DNA of 41,658 nt, from the NCBI GenBank assembly GCA_017449925.1, contig JAFSYO010000136.1, forward strand, positions 1 through 41,658, in the 5' to 3' direction. The notes under the pieces are model-generated. The model did not search any database. It was given only the letters and a program-made list of their open reading frames with translations, and was not told where the DNA came from. How positions within the stretch are numbered: the first letter of the stretch is position 1; each line of letters opens with the position of its first letter. The translations under genes and the position numbers were made by a program. The DNA comes from Stomatobaculum sp. (GTDB lineage Bacteria; Bacillota_A; Clostridia; Lachnospirales; Lachnospiraceae). Shown here one piece after another: positions 1-7,390 of the stretch.

Positions 1-800
1 ATGATAACTGCTGGGACTTCGTAGCGTATGGTGAACACGGCTTATTCATGGGAATCGACTCCGAAATCGTCGGAAAGAACTTCCTGTATATGCTGACCAG
101 AGACGACTACGCCGCATGGATGAAGGAAGCCTTCGATGCTCTTCCGGATGACCAGAAGGCATACTTCCAGCCCACCATCAACGAGTGCAAGGCTGTCGCT
201 GAAGAGTTCGGCCTCTCCGATGACGCCGCTTACTCCCTCGCATGGATCAAGCTCTGGGTCGGCAGCTACAACGCTCAGACCGATGACGGCCCCATCTGCA
301 ACACCCTTGTCGATGCGTCCGCTACCGATCAGTTCGGCCTTCTCGTGTATTCCAAGCTTCGCTCTGTTGAAGAGTCCGCTTCTGTCTCCGTCAATAACGT
401 CAAGGTCGCTGCCTATGAAGACGGCTACCAGGGCATCGGCGGCTACGGCTACTGCCACTATCTCTTCGTCACCGACAACAGCCCGCTTCCGTGGACTGCC
501 TGCGCATTCATCGCTTACATGACCTGCACCAAGGACGGCTTCTCCGCATGGGGCAAGGACATGGGCGGCTACTCCGCGAACCCGAAGGTCGCAGAGGAGA
601 ACGAGGCTGAGTACCACCACTCCATCGGCGGTATGGAAGAAGACGGCACCACTGTGAAGTTCGCAGCTAAGAACGACCGCGGCTACGACTGGTGGACAGG
701 CGAGGGCAAGCTGGTCCTCGAGGATCCTCAGTACTGCGCTGACGCAGCGTTCGGCATCGGTTCCTGGATCGAGGTCCTGGACAAGTACACCGCACAGTAA
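1..800 (+). CDS. ABC transporter substrate-binding protein, 3' part (5' end outside window)
   Basis: The reading frame is open from base 3 to the stop at 798-800, so this is the C-terminal 265 residues of a longer protein; the ATG at 48 is internal. It would capture a solute outside the cell and hand it to the permease encoded next. The assignment rests mainly on position: it is followed by a fused two-domain permease and a Pot/Fbp-type ATPase, the usual order SBP-permease-ATPase of Fe(III)/thiamine/polyamine-class importers. The visible part is soluble, rich in Trp, Tyr and Gly, and has no membrane segment, as expected for the C-terminal lobe of a type 2 binding protein. The N-terminal signal peptide and lipobox lie outside the window. 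I cannot name the ligand. Confidence 0.75.
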   Translation, partial: DNCWDFVAYGEHGLFMGIDSEIVGKNFLYMLTRDDYAAWMKEAFDALPDDQKAYFQPTINECKAVAEEFGLSDDAAYSLAWIKLWVGSYNAQTDDGPICNTLVDASATDQFGLLVYSKLRSVEESASVSVNNVKVAAYEDGYQGIGGYGYCHYLFVTDNSPLPWTACAFIAYMTCTKDGFSAWGKDMGGYSANPKVAEENEAEYHHSIGGMEEDGTTVKFAAKNDRGYDWWTGEGKLVLEDPQYCADAAFGIGSWIEVLDKYTAQ

Positions 801-822
801 GCGGTTCGGCAGCAGACAGACG

Positions 823-859
823 TGCTCCGGGCGAGTTAAAACCCGTCCGGAGCATTTTT
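823..859 (+). terminator. Hairpin with T-run between binding protein and permease (attenuator-like)
   Basis: Bases 823-833 pair with 844-854 (11 bp, one G-T) around a 10-base loop, followed by TTTTT. It sits 22 bases after the binding-protein stop and just before the permease ribosome-binding site (GGAGG near 863-868). Such partial terminators often lower permease/ATPase expression relative to the binding protein; that role is inferred. Confidence 0.65.
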
Positions 860-877
860 AAGAGGAGGGAGCACCTT

Positions 878-2707
878 ATGGCACAAAACACTTCCGTAAA
901 GGCGGATGCCGCAACGATCCGCCGGAACAAGATCCGGACGTATTTTTCCAAGCCGCATAATGTGATCCTTGTTCTGATGGGTATCGTCCTTACCTTCTCC
1001 ACCTTCGCCCCCATCATCGCTATTATCCAGGATACCTTCCAGATCCATCCTGGTACGATCGACGCGCATCTTACGGGGAAGTCGGCGGGTTACACCCTGG
1101 TGAACTACACGGATCTCTTCACATCCAAGCTTGCGAAAACCAACCTTTGGACACCGCTTATGAACACGGTCTGGCTGGCAGTGGGTACCTGCATCGTTTC
1201 CATCGTGTTCGGCGGCATTATGGCTTTCCTGGTGACCAGGACCAACCTGGCCTGGAAGCAGTACTTAAGCTCCATTTTCATCTTCCCGTACATCATGCCG
1301 CAGTGGACCCTGGCTGTCGTGTGGCAGCACATGTTCAACTCCAACGCTGTGACGGGAACCTCCAACGGACTTCTGGCCGCCACCACCGGCATATGCATGC
1401 CGATCTGGTGGTGCAAAGGCCTCTTCCCGTCCCTCCTGGTGCTGGGTATGCACTACGCCCCCTTCGCCTACATCCTGATCGGCGGCATCTTCCGCAACAT
1501 GGACGCGAACCTGGAGGAGGCAGCTACCATCCTGGATACTCCCAAGTGGAAGATCATGACCCGGATCACGCTTCCTATGGTCAAGCCCGCGATCCTGTCC
1601 ACCATCCTTCTGGTGTTCGGTTCCGCCATGGGTTCCTACCCGGTCCCCCATTATCTGGGACTCTCCACCCTCTCCACGAAGTACGTGTCCATGAACTCCA
1701 AGTACACGGGCGAGGCATCCATCCTGGCTATCATCATGATGATATTCGGCGTGGGTATCATGCTGCTGAACCAGATCTCCCTTACCAGCCGGAAGAACTA
1801 CACCACGGTCACCGGCAAGTCCGGGCAGATCTCCAAGATCAACCTGGGAAAGACCGGACGGTATGTGATCGCACTGATCCTGGTGATCTTCACCTTCTTC
1901 ACATCGATCTTCCCCATCGTCAGCTTTGCCTTTGAGACCTTCCTGCCGAACCCCGGCGACTACTCCTTCCTGTACACGGGAGATGTGGCGAACCTCACCA
2001 CCAAGTGGTGGATCACCGCGGAGAACGTCACGGAGAACGGCATGTACGGCCAGATGGGTATTCTGTACAACAACACCATACGCACCGCCTTTGTGGGAAC
2101 GCTTTTCGTCTCCGTGGTCTGCTCGCTCCTGGCCGGCACCATCGGCACCATGATCGGATACGCAGTCTCCAAAGACCGCCGCGGCAAGCTCGCGAACTAT
2201 GTGAACGCGGTGGCATTCCTTCCCTACCTGATGCCCTCCATCGCCGTCGGCGTAGCGTTCTTCATCCTGTTCTCCAACAAGTACATCAACCTCTTCAATA
2301 CTTACTGGCTGCTGATCATCGTCGGTACCATCAAGTATATCCCCTTCGCCTCCAGGGCTTCGCTGAACTCCATGCTGCAGCTCTCGGGCGAAATTGAAGA
2401 ATCCGCCATCATTCTGAACATTCCGTGGATCCAGAGAATGACCCGCATCATCATCCCGATCCAGAAGTCCTCGATCATCAGCGGATACCTGCTTCCCTTC
2501 ATGACCTGCCTCCGTGAGCTGTCGCTGTTCATGCTGCTCTGCGTGCAGGGCTTCATCCTCAGCACCACGCTGGACTATTTCGATGAGATGGGTCTGTACG
2601 CATTCTCCAGTGGTATCAACCTGATCCTCATCATCACCATCCTGATCTGCAACACCATCGTCAATAAAGTCACGGGCGCAAGCCTCGACAAAGGAATCGG
2701 AGGTTAA
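878..2707 (+). CDS. ABC transporter permease, two fused membrane domains (FbpB/ThiP-like)
   Basis: This 609-residue integral membrane protein would form the whole translocation channel of the importer. It has two tandem binding-protein-dependent permease domains. Each carries the EAA-type coupling loop that contacts the ATPase: NLEEAATILDTPKWK in the first half and GEIEESAIILNIPW in the second. This fused layout is typical of Fe(III) (FbpB/AfuB) and thiamine (ThiP) importers, where one gene replaces two permease genes. The start at 878 follows a GGAGGGA ribosome-binding site. A hydrophilic stretch of about 60 residues between predicted helices after about residue 345 (NPGDYSFLYTGDVANL onward) suggests an extracytoplasmic loop. 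The ATPase gene begins 2 bases after the stop. The substrate is unknown. Confidence 0.88.
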   Translation: MAQNTSVKADAATIRRNKIRTYFSKPHNVILVLMGIVLTFSTFAPIIAIIQDTFQIHPGTIDAHLTGKSAGYTLVNYTDLFTSKLAKTNLWTPLMNTVWLAVGTCIVSIVFGGIMAFLVTRTNLAWKQYLSSIFIFPYIMPQWTLAVVWQHMFNSNAVTGTSNGLLAATTGICMPIWWCKGLFPSLLVLGMHYAPFAYILIGGIFRNMDANLEEAATILDTPKWKIMTRITLPMVKPAILSTILLVFGSAMGSYPVPHYLGLSTLSTKYVSMNSKYTGEASILAIIMMIFGVGIMLLNQISLTSRKNYTTVTGKSGQISKINLGKTGRYVIALILVIFTFFTSIFPIVSFAFETFLPNPGDYSFLYTGDVANLTTKWWITAENVTENGMYGQMGILYNNTIRTAFVGTLFVSVVCSLLAGTIGTMIGYAVSKDRRGKLANYVNAVAFLPYLMPSIAVGVAFFILFSNKYINLFNTYWLLIIVGTIKYIPFASRASLNSMLQLSGEIEESAIILNIPWIQRMTRIIIPIQKSSIISGYLLPFMTCLRELSLFMLLCVQGFILSTTLDYFDEMGLYAFSSGINLILIITILICNTIVNKVTGASLDKGIGG

Positions 2708-2709
2708 TT

Positions 2710-4350
2710 ATGCCGGAAATCAAACTGGAACATGTCGTAAAACGCTGGGGTAAATTCTACGGAACCGACGATGTCTCCATGGACATCGCGGACAATGCAT
2801 TTATCACGCTGCTGGGACCTTCCGGCTGCGGCAAGACGACCATTCTGCGTATGATCGCCGGCCTTGAGACCCCGACCACCGGAAAGATCACCATCGGCGA
2901 CCGCGTCGTCTTCGATTCCGACGCAGGCATCAACATTCCCGCCAACAAGAGAAAAGTGGGCTTCCTTTTCCAGAACTACGCTCTGTGGCCCAACATGACA
3001 GTGCAGCAGAACATCTCCTTCGGCCTTTACAATGTAAAGGAAGTCATGCCGAAGGTGGACTTCGAGACGAAGACCGCCGCGGACCTGGCCCGCTGCCTTG
3101 AGAAACCCGGCGACGTGAAGAAGATCGTGGAGGACTGCCGGGACAAAGACGGCAAGATCGACGAGAAGCGCGCCCTGATCAAGCTGATCGACAGCTTCAT
3201 CATCTCCATGCCCACCGCGAAGAAGCTCTACGACTATCACATCGAGAGCGGCAAGGACGTCTCCGCGGAGGCGGCCGCTCTGAAGAAGAAGGTCGAGGAC
3301 GCGGTGAAGAGCCAGGGTCTCAACGAGAAGTTTGAATTCGTGAAGGACGGCCAGGTGGTCACCGAAGAGCGCAAGCTCTCTCCGGAGGAGATCGACCTTG
3401 CGGTGCGCCGCGTGTCCCGTATCGTTAAGATTGGAATGTTCATGGACCGCTATCCTGCAGAGCTTTCCGGCGGCCAGCAGCAGCGTGTGGCTATCGCCCG
3501 TACGCTGGCTCCCGAACCCACTGTCCTCTTCATGGACGAGCCGCTGTCCAACCTGGACGCGAAGCTCCGTCTGGAGATGCGCTACGAGCTGCAGCGTCTC
3601 CATGTGGAGACCGGCTCCACCTTCGTCTACGTCACCCACGACCAGATGGAGGCTATGACACTTGCCACCAAGATCTGCCTGGTGAACAACGGTGTCCTGC
3701 AGCAGTACGAAGTGCCGCTGAAGGTCTACGACGAGCCGGCCAACACCTTCGTCGCTGACTTCGTCGGCAACCCCTCCATCAACTTCATCGAGGCCGACGC
3801 TTCCTCCGATGATCCGAAGGCAGCCCAGGCGGCGGACGGCTCCATCGGCCTGACCCTCCTCGGCGGACAGAAAGCTGTGTTCCGTCCGGCAGAGAAGCTG
3901 GATCTGGCAGCATGGTTCGACAAGCGCGAAGCCGACAAGGCAGCCGATGCTGAGGCCCTGAAGATCAAGGCCCAGCAGCCGGGTTATGTGGAAAAAGGCA
4001 ACAAGGACGAGGCCTTCGCGTACCAGCTGTCCCGCGTCGTGGACGACGAGCTCTGGTCTTACGAGCCTGACAAGATGACCAACAAGGATCTTCTTATCGG
4101 CGTCCGTCCGGAGTTCATCGACATCAAGTCCGGCAAGGGCCTGGACGGCGAGATCTACGGCGTCATGCCCACCGGTATGGAGACCACCCTGAAGATCCGC
4201 GTCGGCGATTTCCTGCTTACCGGCGTTGTCTTCGGCTCCGACATCTTCAAGATCGGCACCAAAGTGAAAGTCGCCTTCAACTCCGCGAAGGTCATGCTCT
4301 TCGACCGCAAGTCCGGCAAGCGGATCTGCAGCGGCGAGCTGGAAGTGTAA
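2710..4350 (+). CDS. ABC transporter ATPase (Pot/Fbp/MalK class) with large insertions
   Basis: This cytoplasmic ATPase would power the importer. Walker A is GPSGCGKT at 36-43, the Q-loop Gln is 88, the signature LSGGQ is 252-256, Walker B is VLFMDEP ending at 278, the D-loop SNLD is 280-283 and the switch His is 310. A GVRPE motif at 464-468 marks a MalK/UgpC-like C-terminal regulatory (TOBE) region. At 546 residues it is far longer than the usual 340-380. About 110 extra, charged residues lie between the Q-loop and signature (about 108-235), and a second insertion (about 362-455) splits the regulatory domain. All catalytic motifs are intact, so the insertions are probably functional additions. 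The gene starts 2 bases after the permease stop; a strong terminator follows. Confidence 0.9.
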   Translation: MPEIKLEHVVKRWGKFYGTDDVSMDIADNAFITLLGPSGCGKTTILRMIAGLETPTTGKITIGDRVVFDSDAGINIPANKRKVGFLFQNYALWPNMTVQQNISFGLYNVKEVMPKVDFETKTAADLARCLEKPGDVKKIVEDCRDKDGKIDEKRALIKLIDSFIISMPTAKKLYDYHIESGKDVSAEAAALKKKVEDAVKSQGLNEKFEFVKDGQVVTEERKLSPEEIDLAVRRVSRIVKIGMFMDRYPAELSGGQQQRVAIARTLAPEPTVLFMDEPLSNLDAKLRLEMRYELQRLHVETGSTFVYVTHDQMEAMTLATKICLVNNGVLQQYEVPLKVYDEPANTFVADFVGNPSINFIEADASSDDPKAAQAADGSIGLTLLGGQKAVFRPAEKLDLAAWFDKREADKAADAEALKIKAQQPGYVEKGNKDEAFAYQLSRVVDDELWSYEPDKMTNKDLLIGVRPEFIDIKSGKGLDGEIYGVMPTGMETTLKIRVGDFLLTGVVFGSDIFKIGTKVKVAFNSAKVMLFDRKSGKRICSGELEV

Positions 4351-4382
4351 AACGAAACCGGGAACGACCCATGATACAATGT

Positions 4383-4425
4383 ACGGCCGTGGAATCATGT
4401 GATTCCACGGCCGTGTTTTTTTTTT
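4383..4425 (+). terminator. Strong intrinsic terminator after the ABC operon
   Basis: A 15-base perfect inverted repeat (4383-4397 with 4400-4414, GC-rich base) is followed by G and ten T residues. It lies 33 bases after the ATPase stop and ends the transporter transcript. Confidence 0.93.
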
Positions 4426-4452
4426 CGGACAGGATCTGTTTCGTGTTACAAT
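4423..4452 (+). promoter_or_regulatory. Putative promoter for the secreted cell-wall-repeat gene
   Basis: A TACAAT -10 box lies at 4447-4452, with TG upstream at 4444-4445. Possible -35 elements are weak (TTTCGG at 4423 with an 18-base spacer, or CGGACA at 4426 with 15). It sits between a strong terminator and the next ribosome-binding site, so a promoter is needed here. Confidence 0.4.
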
Positions 4453-4507
4453 AGAACCGGAAAGAATGATCCGCAAAACTAAGCGGAGACAAATGAAAGG
4501 AGCCCTG

Positions 4508-5347
4508 ATGAACAGAAGACGTATTTTAATCACCTTTGTCCTGGCGGCTTTGCTGTCCGCTGCCGCCGGAATTCCTGCCTGCGCAGCCTCATTCTCCCCC
4601 TTCTGGAAGCAATCCTCGGACGGAAGCTGGTACATTGAGGACAATGCCGGCAACAGAGTGACCAATGCATGGCTCTGTGATGATGCCGTGCCGGAAAACG
4701 GGAAAGATGTCTGGTATCTGCTGGATGAGTGGGGCAACATGATCACTGACGGACTGGTACAGGACGGGACAGGGAATTACTACAGCCTGGAAACAGAGCA
4801 CAACGGTTATTACGGCATGCTGCGGTACCGCTCCGGTAATTACGGCGGGACCTACCTGGATCTGGAAAACTCCCATGCCGGCGCTTTTGCAGCGATCAAA
4901 AACGCTGCCGGCGTGAATGCCCTGAGGCAGAAATACGGCCTCCGGGACGTTTCTCACATCAATAACAGCAATATCGTCTACACCAGCAGCTTCGGCGCCT
5001 ATGAAGAGGACTACAGCGGCACCTATCACTTCCAGAACGGCCAGACCTGGGAAGGAATGTTCACCCTTACGAAGATCGACAAGGATCACTATGCGGTGAC
5101 CAAGGACGAAGAAGGAGACGTACGTACCGCTCTTCTTACCAGAGACTACGCCTACGACAAGGAGCAGGGCCGGACGGACCAGGCGACCTTCATGATCAGC
5201 GGCTGCAGCGAATACTGCCATGAAAGCGACCTGAATGATGAAGGATATATTACCATCGTCGGAGAGACGCTGTACACCCACGGCCTCTTCTTTGAAGGAG
5301 ACCACCAGTGGGAGGCTGCCGCGATTTATACAAAAACCTATGGCTGA
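4508..5347 (+). CDS. Secreted protein with cell-wall-binding (GW-type) repeats
   Basis: The preferred start is the ATG at 4508, preceded by AAAGGAG at 4496-4502; the in-frame ATG at 4466 would put 14 charged residues before the signal peptide. The 279-residue product begins MNRRR, then a hydrophobic stretch and a likely cleavage after ACAA (about residues 24-27), so it is exported. Residues about 34-75 contain degenerate choline-binding-type repeats: GSWYIEDNAGN, then WYLLDEWGNMITDG. These usually hold proteins on wall teichoic or lipoteichoic acid. The rest (about 80-279) is rich in Tyr, Gly and acidic residues and matches no family I recognise. It has its own putative promoter and a terminator, so it is probably monocistronic. 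Confidence 0.8.
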   Translation: MNRRRILITFVLAALLSAAAGIPACAASFSPFWKQSSDGSWYIEDNAGNRVTNAWLCDDAVPENGKDVWYLLDEWGNMITDGLVQDGTGNYYSLETEHNGYYGMLRYRSGNYGGTYLDLENSHAGAFAAIKNAAGVNALRQKYGLRDVSHINNSNIVYTSSFGAYEEDYSGTYHFQNGQTWEGMFTLTKIDKDHYAVTKDEEGDVRTALLTRDYAYDKEQGRTDQATFMISGCSEYCHESDLNDEGYITIVGETLYTHGLFFEGDHQWEAAAIYTKTYG

Positions 5348-5373
5348 CGGCATGTGCAAGATCTTGTAACACG

Positions 5374-5417
5374 AAAATACCGCCCAGATTCAATGTCCGA
5401 ATCTGTGCGGTATTTTT
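5374..5417. terminator. Bidirectional terminator between convergent genes
   Basis: An inverted repeat of about 17 bp with one mismatch runs from 5374-5391 to 5399-5416, with an A-run on the left and a T-run on the right. It serves the wall-repeat gene on + and the PTS gene on -. Confidence 0.88.
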
Positions 5418-5429
5418 CTCTGCCTGGTT

Positions 5430-6986
5430 TTATTTGAGGCGGCTTCGTACGGCGTCCGCCACGGCCTGCACCTTCAGTCCGATGATGACCTGCACACTGT
5501 TTTTCCCGAGTTTGATGACGCCCTTCGCGCCGGCGCCCTTCAGCGTCTGCTCATTCATGAGGCTTACGTCCTTCAGCTCCGTGCGCAGCCTGGTGGCGCA
5601 GTTGTCCGCCGAAAGGATATTCTCCCTGCCGCCAAGTCCCTTCAGCAGAGCAGTGACGTCGACGCCCTCTACGATCTCCGCCTTTTCCGCCGGAGCGGCC
5701 GATGCAGTTTTAGACTGATCCGCAGAAGCAGCGGCTGCACTCTCCTTCTCTTCTGCCGGAACAGAGGATTCAGCCGCAGCATTGTCCGCAGCCGGCTCCT
5801 CCGGTTCGTTGCCCGGCGTGGGCAGATCGAATTTCCAGATCAGGAAGCGGAAAGTCAGATAGAACACGACAAAAGCCGCGAGGCCCAGAGGAATGATCAT
5901 CCAGGTGTTTGCAGCTGCCGGGAGAGATGAAGAAAACAGCAGATCCGTCGCTCCGGCGGAGAAGGAAAAGCCCGCCCGGAATCCGACCAGCGCTGTCACA
6001 TAAGTGAAGATCCCGTATAGAAGCGAGTAGATCACATAGAGCCAGGGCGCGGTAAACATGAAAGCGAACTCGAAGGGTTCCGTGATTCCGCAGACAAAGG
6101 CACAGACCGCAGCGGAGCCCAGGATACCGACGGCAGCCTTTCGGCGGCTGCTCTTTGCGCACTGGATCATCGCCAGTACAGCTCCGGGTATACCGAACAT
6201 CATGCAGGGGAAAAAACCTGACATGTAGATGCCGAGGGACCAGCCCACGTCCTCGCTGGTCTGCCCAGCCCAGAAATGAGTCAGGTCTCCGATCCCGACA
6301 GTATCGAACCAGAAAACGTTGTTTAAGGCGTGATGCAGCCCAAGAGGAATCAGCAGCCGGTTCAGGAACGCGTAGATACCGGCGCCGACTGCGCCGAGTC
6401 CCGCGATCCACTGCCCGAGCCGGACCAGCGCGCCGAAAAGGACCGGCCACACGAAGAACAGAAGCGCCGCCGCAGCCACAGAGACAAGACCGGATACGAT
6501 CACCGTGCTTCTCCTTCGGCTGAAGAAGGCAAGCCATTCCGGCAGGGAGGTATTTTTAAAGCGGTTGTAGCTCTCCGCTCCGATCAGCCCGGCCAGGATG
6601 CCGATGAAGGGATTCTGGATCTTCTGAAATGCCAGCACGGCAAAGGGGTTCTCCGCGATGGACGGCAGGAGTTTCACGACGAAATCCGCCTGCAGAAGCA
6701 GGGTGATGATTAGCCAGGAAACCAGCGCAGTAACTGCGGCTGTCCCGTTCTGGTCGTCGGACATGCCGACGCCGATCCCCACCGCGAACAGCAGCGCGAT
6801 ATTGTCGATCAGCGCTCCTCCTGCCCTGACGAGAAACATCCCGACAGTGGGTCCGAGGCCGCTGATCGCGCCGCCCTGCATGGATGCAGGGCACAGCAGA
6901 TACCCGATGCCCATCAGGATGCCGCAGAGTGGCAGACAGGCCACCGGAAGCATGATCGCCTTTCCAAGATTCTGCATATATTTCAT
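5430..6986 (-). CDS. nagE: PTS permease EIICB, glucose/N-acetylglucosamine family (NagE-like)
   Basis: This 518-residue membrane protein imports and phosphorylates an amino sugar or hexose. The N-terminal EIIC domain (about 1-390) has many helices and family motifs: LLIPLGLHHALNNVFWFDT at 211-229, close to the GlcNAc branch, and GITEPFEF at 300-307. A low-complexity Ala/Glu linker (about 393-436) leads to an EIIB domain at about 440-518, with the phosphorylated Cys463 in DNCATRLR. There is no EIIA domain, so phosphate must come from a separate EIIA. The start follows GAGGAGG. The GlcNAc assignment rests on EIIC motifs; glucose or maltose-type specificity is possible. A terminator and a 31-codon ORF lie directly upstream. 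Confidence 0.82.
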   Translation of the reverse strand: MKYMQNLGKAIMLPVACLPLCGILMGIGYLLCPASMQGGAISGLGPTVGMFLVRAGGALIDNIALLFAVGIGVGMSDDQNGTAAVTALVSWLIITLLLQADFVVKLLPSIAENPFAVLAFQKIQNPFIGILAGLIGAESYNRFKNTSLPEWLAFFSRRRSTVIVSGLVSVAAAALLFFVWPVLFGALVRLGQWIAGLGAVGAGIYAFLNRLLIPLGLHHALNNVFWFDTVGIGDLTHFWAGQTSEDVGWSLGIYMSGFFPCMMFGIPGAVLAMIQCAKSSRRKAAVGILGSAAVCAFVCGITEPFEFAFMFTAPWLYVIYSLLYGIFTYVTALVGFRAGFSFSAGATDLLFSSSLPAAANTWMIIPLGLAAFVVFYLTFRFLIWKFDLPTPGNEPEEPAADNAAAESSVPAEEKESAAAASADQSKTASAAPAEKAEIVEGVDVTALLKGLGGRENILSADNCATRLRTELKDVSLMNEQTLKGAGAKGVIKLGKNSVQVIIGLKVQAVADAVRSRLK

Positions 6987-7060
6987 TTTCGCATCCTCCT
7001 CAAAAATAATACATTATCATAATAACAGAATTTATATGTTCCTAAAATGCTCCTGAATAG

Positions 7061-7092
7061 AAAAAAGACGTCCTCATTCCTGAAGACGTCTT
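7061..7092 (-). terminator. Terminator between the 31-codon ORF and the PTS gene
   Basis: AAGACGTC at 7065-7072 pairs with GACGTCTT at 7085-7092; reading the minus strand, the stem is followed by TTTTTT (A-run 7061-7066 on +). It lies 20 bases after the small ORF stop and about 75 bases before the PTS start, so it could end the small transcript or act as an attenuator for the PTS gene. Confidence 0.8.
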
Positions 7093-7111
7093 CCTGTTTA
7101 TCCAGCTTTTT

Positions 7112-7207
7112 TCAGGCGGCAGCACCGCAAGTCATTTCAGTGTGAACACAGATCATCGCCGGAATGCCTACAAGTCCAAGCGTAAGAAGAATTGCATTGA
7201 TAATCAT
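7112..7207 (-). CDS. Small hydrophobic ORF (31 residues), possible leader peptide or membrane microprotein
   Basis: On the minus strand an ATG at 7207 follows GAGAGGT (about 9 bases upstream) and runs 31 codons to TGA. The product begins MIINAILLTLGLVGIPAMIC, a single hydrophobic segment, then a short tail with Cys20, His22, Glu24 and Cys27, ending in GAAA. It has its own good promoter (7284-7311) and terminator (7061-7092), so it is a complete small transcription unit. Either it is a one-helix membrane microprotein, or a leader peptide whose translation affects the terminator ahead of nagE. I know of no named family for it. The start, ribosome-binding site and flanking signals argue that it is real; conservation is untested. 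Confidence 0.6.
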   Translation of the reverse strand: MIINAILLTLGLVGIPAMICVHTEMTCGAAA

Positions 7208-7243
7208 TATATTTTACCTCTCATTTTATTTTTAGTATTGTCT

Positions 7244-7260
7244 CACCGCTCCCTGCGGTG
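7244..7260 (-). promoter_or_regulatory. 5'-leader hairpin of the small transcript
   Basis: CACCGC and GCGGTG form a 6-bp GC-rich stem with a 5-base loop, in the leader between the promoter and the 31-codon ORF. No T-run follows, so it is not a terminator. It might stabilise the mRNA or bind a regulator. Confidence 0.4.
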
Positions 7261-7283
7261 TCTTCGTTTTATGGCTTAAGTAT

Positions 7284-7311
7284 ATAATACAGATAAGCAC
7301 AGTATTGTCAC
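7284..7311 (-). promoter_or_regulatory. Promoter of the 31-codon ORF / PTS leader
   Basis: On the minus strand GTGACA (7311-7306) is a 5/6 match to the -35 consensus; a 16-base spacer leads to TATTAT (7289-7284), a 5/6 match to -10. The surrounding DNA is AT-rich. Confidence 0.65.
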
Positions 7312-7332
7312 AAAATTAACAAAGCGGCCGCT

Positions 7333-7370
7333 AAAAAAGCCCCGGAGCCAAAAATTTCCGGAGCTTTTTC
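7333..7370. terminator. Terminator after leuC
   Basis: The minus strand has a GC-rich 7-bp stem (GCTCCGG with CCGGGGC, one G-T) around an AT-rich loop, followed by TTTTTT. It starts about 20 bases after the leuC stop and separates the leftward leuCD transcript from the next promoter. T-runs on both sides allow bidirectional use. Confidence 0.8.
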
Positions 7371-7390
7371 CAAAAAGAATAATATTCGTT

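Noticed and set aside
2704..4746. 680-codon open frame on the minus strand opposite the ATPase gene
   Set aside because: It is antisense to a gene with full ABC motifs, its translation has no recognisable family and it crosses a terminator and promoter. High GC at third positions produces such frames.
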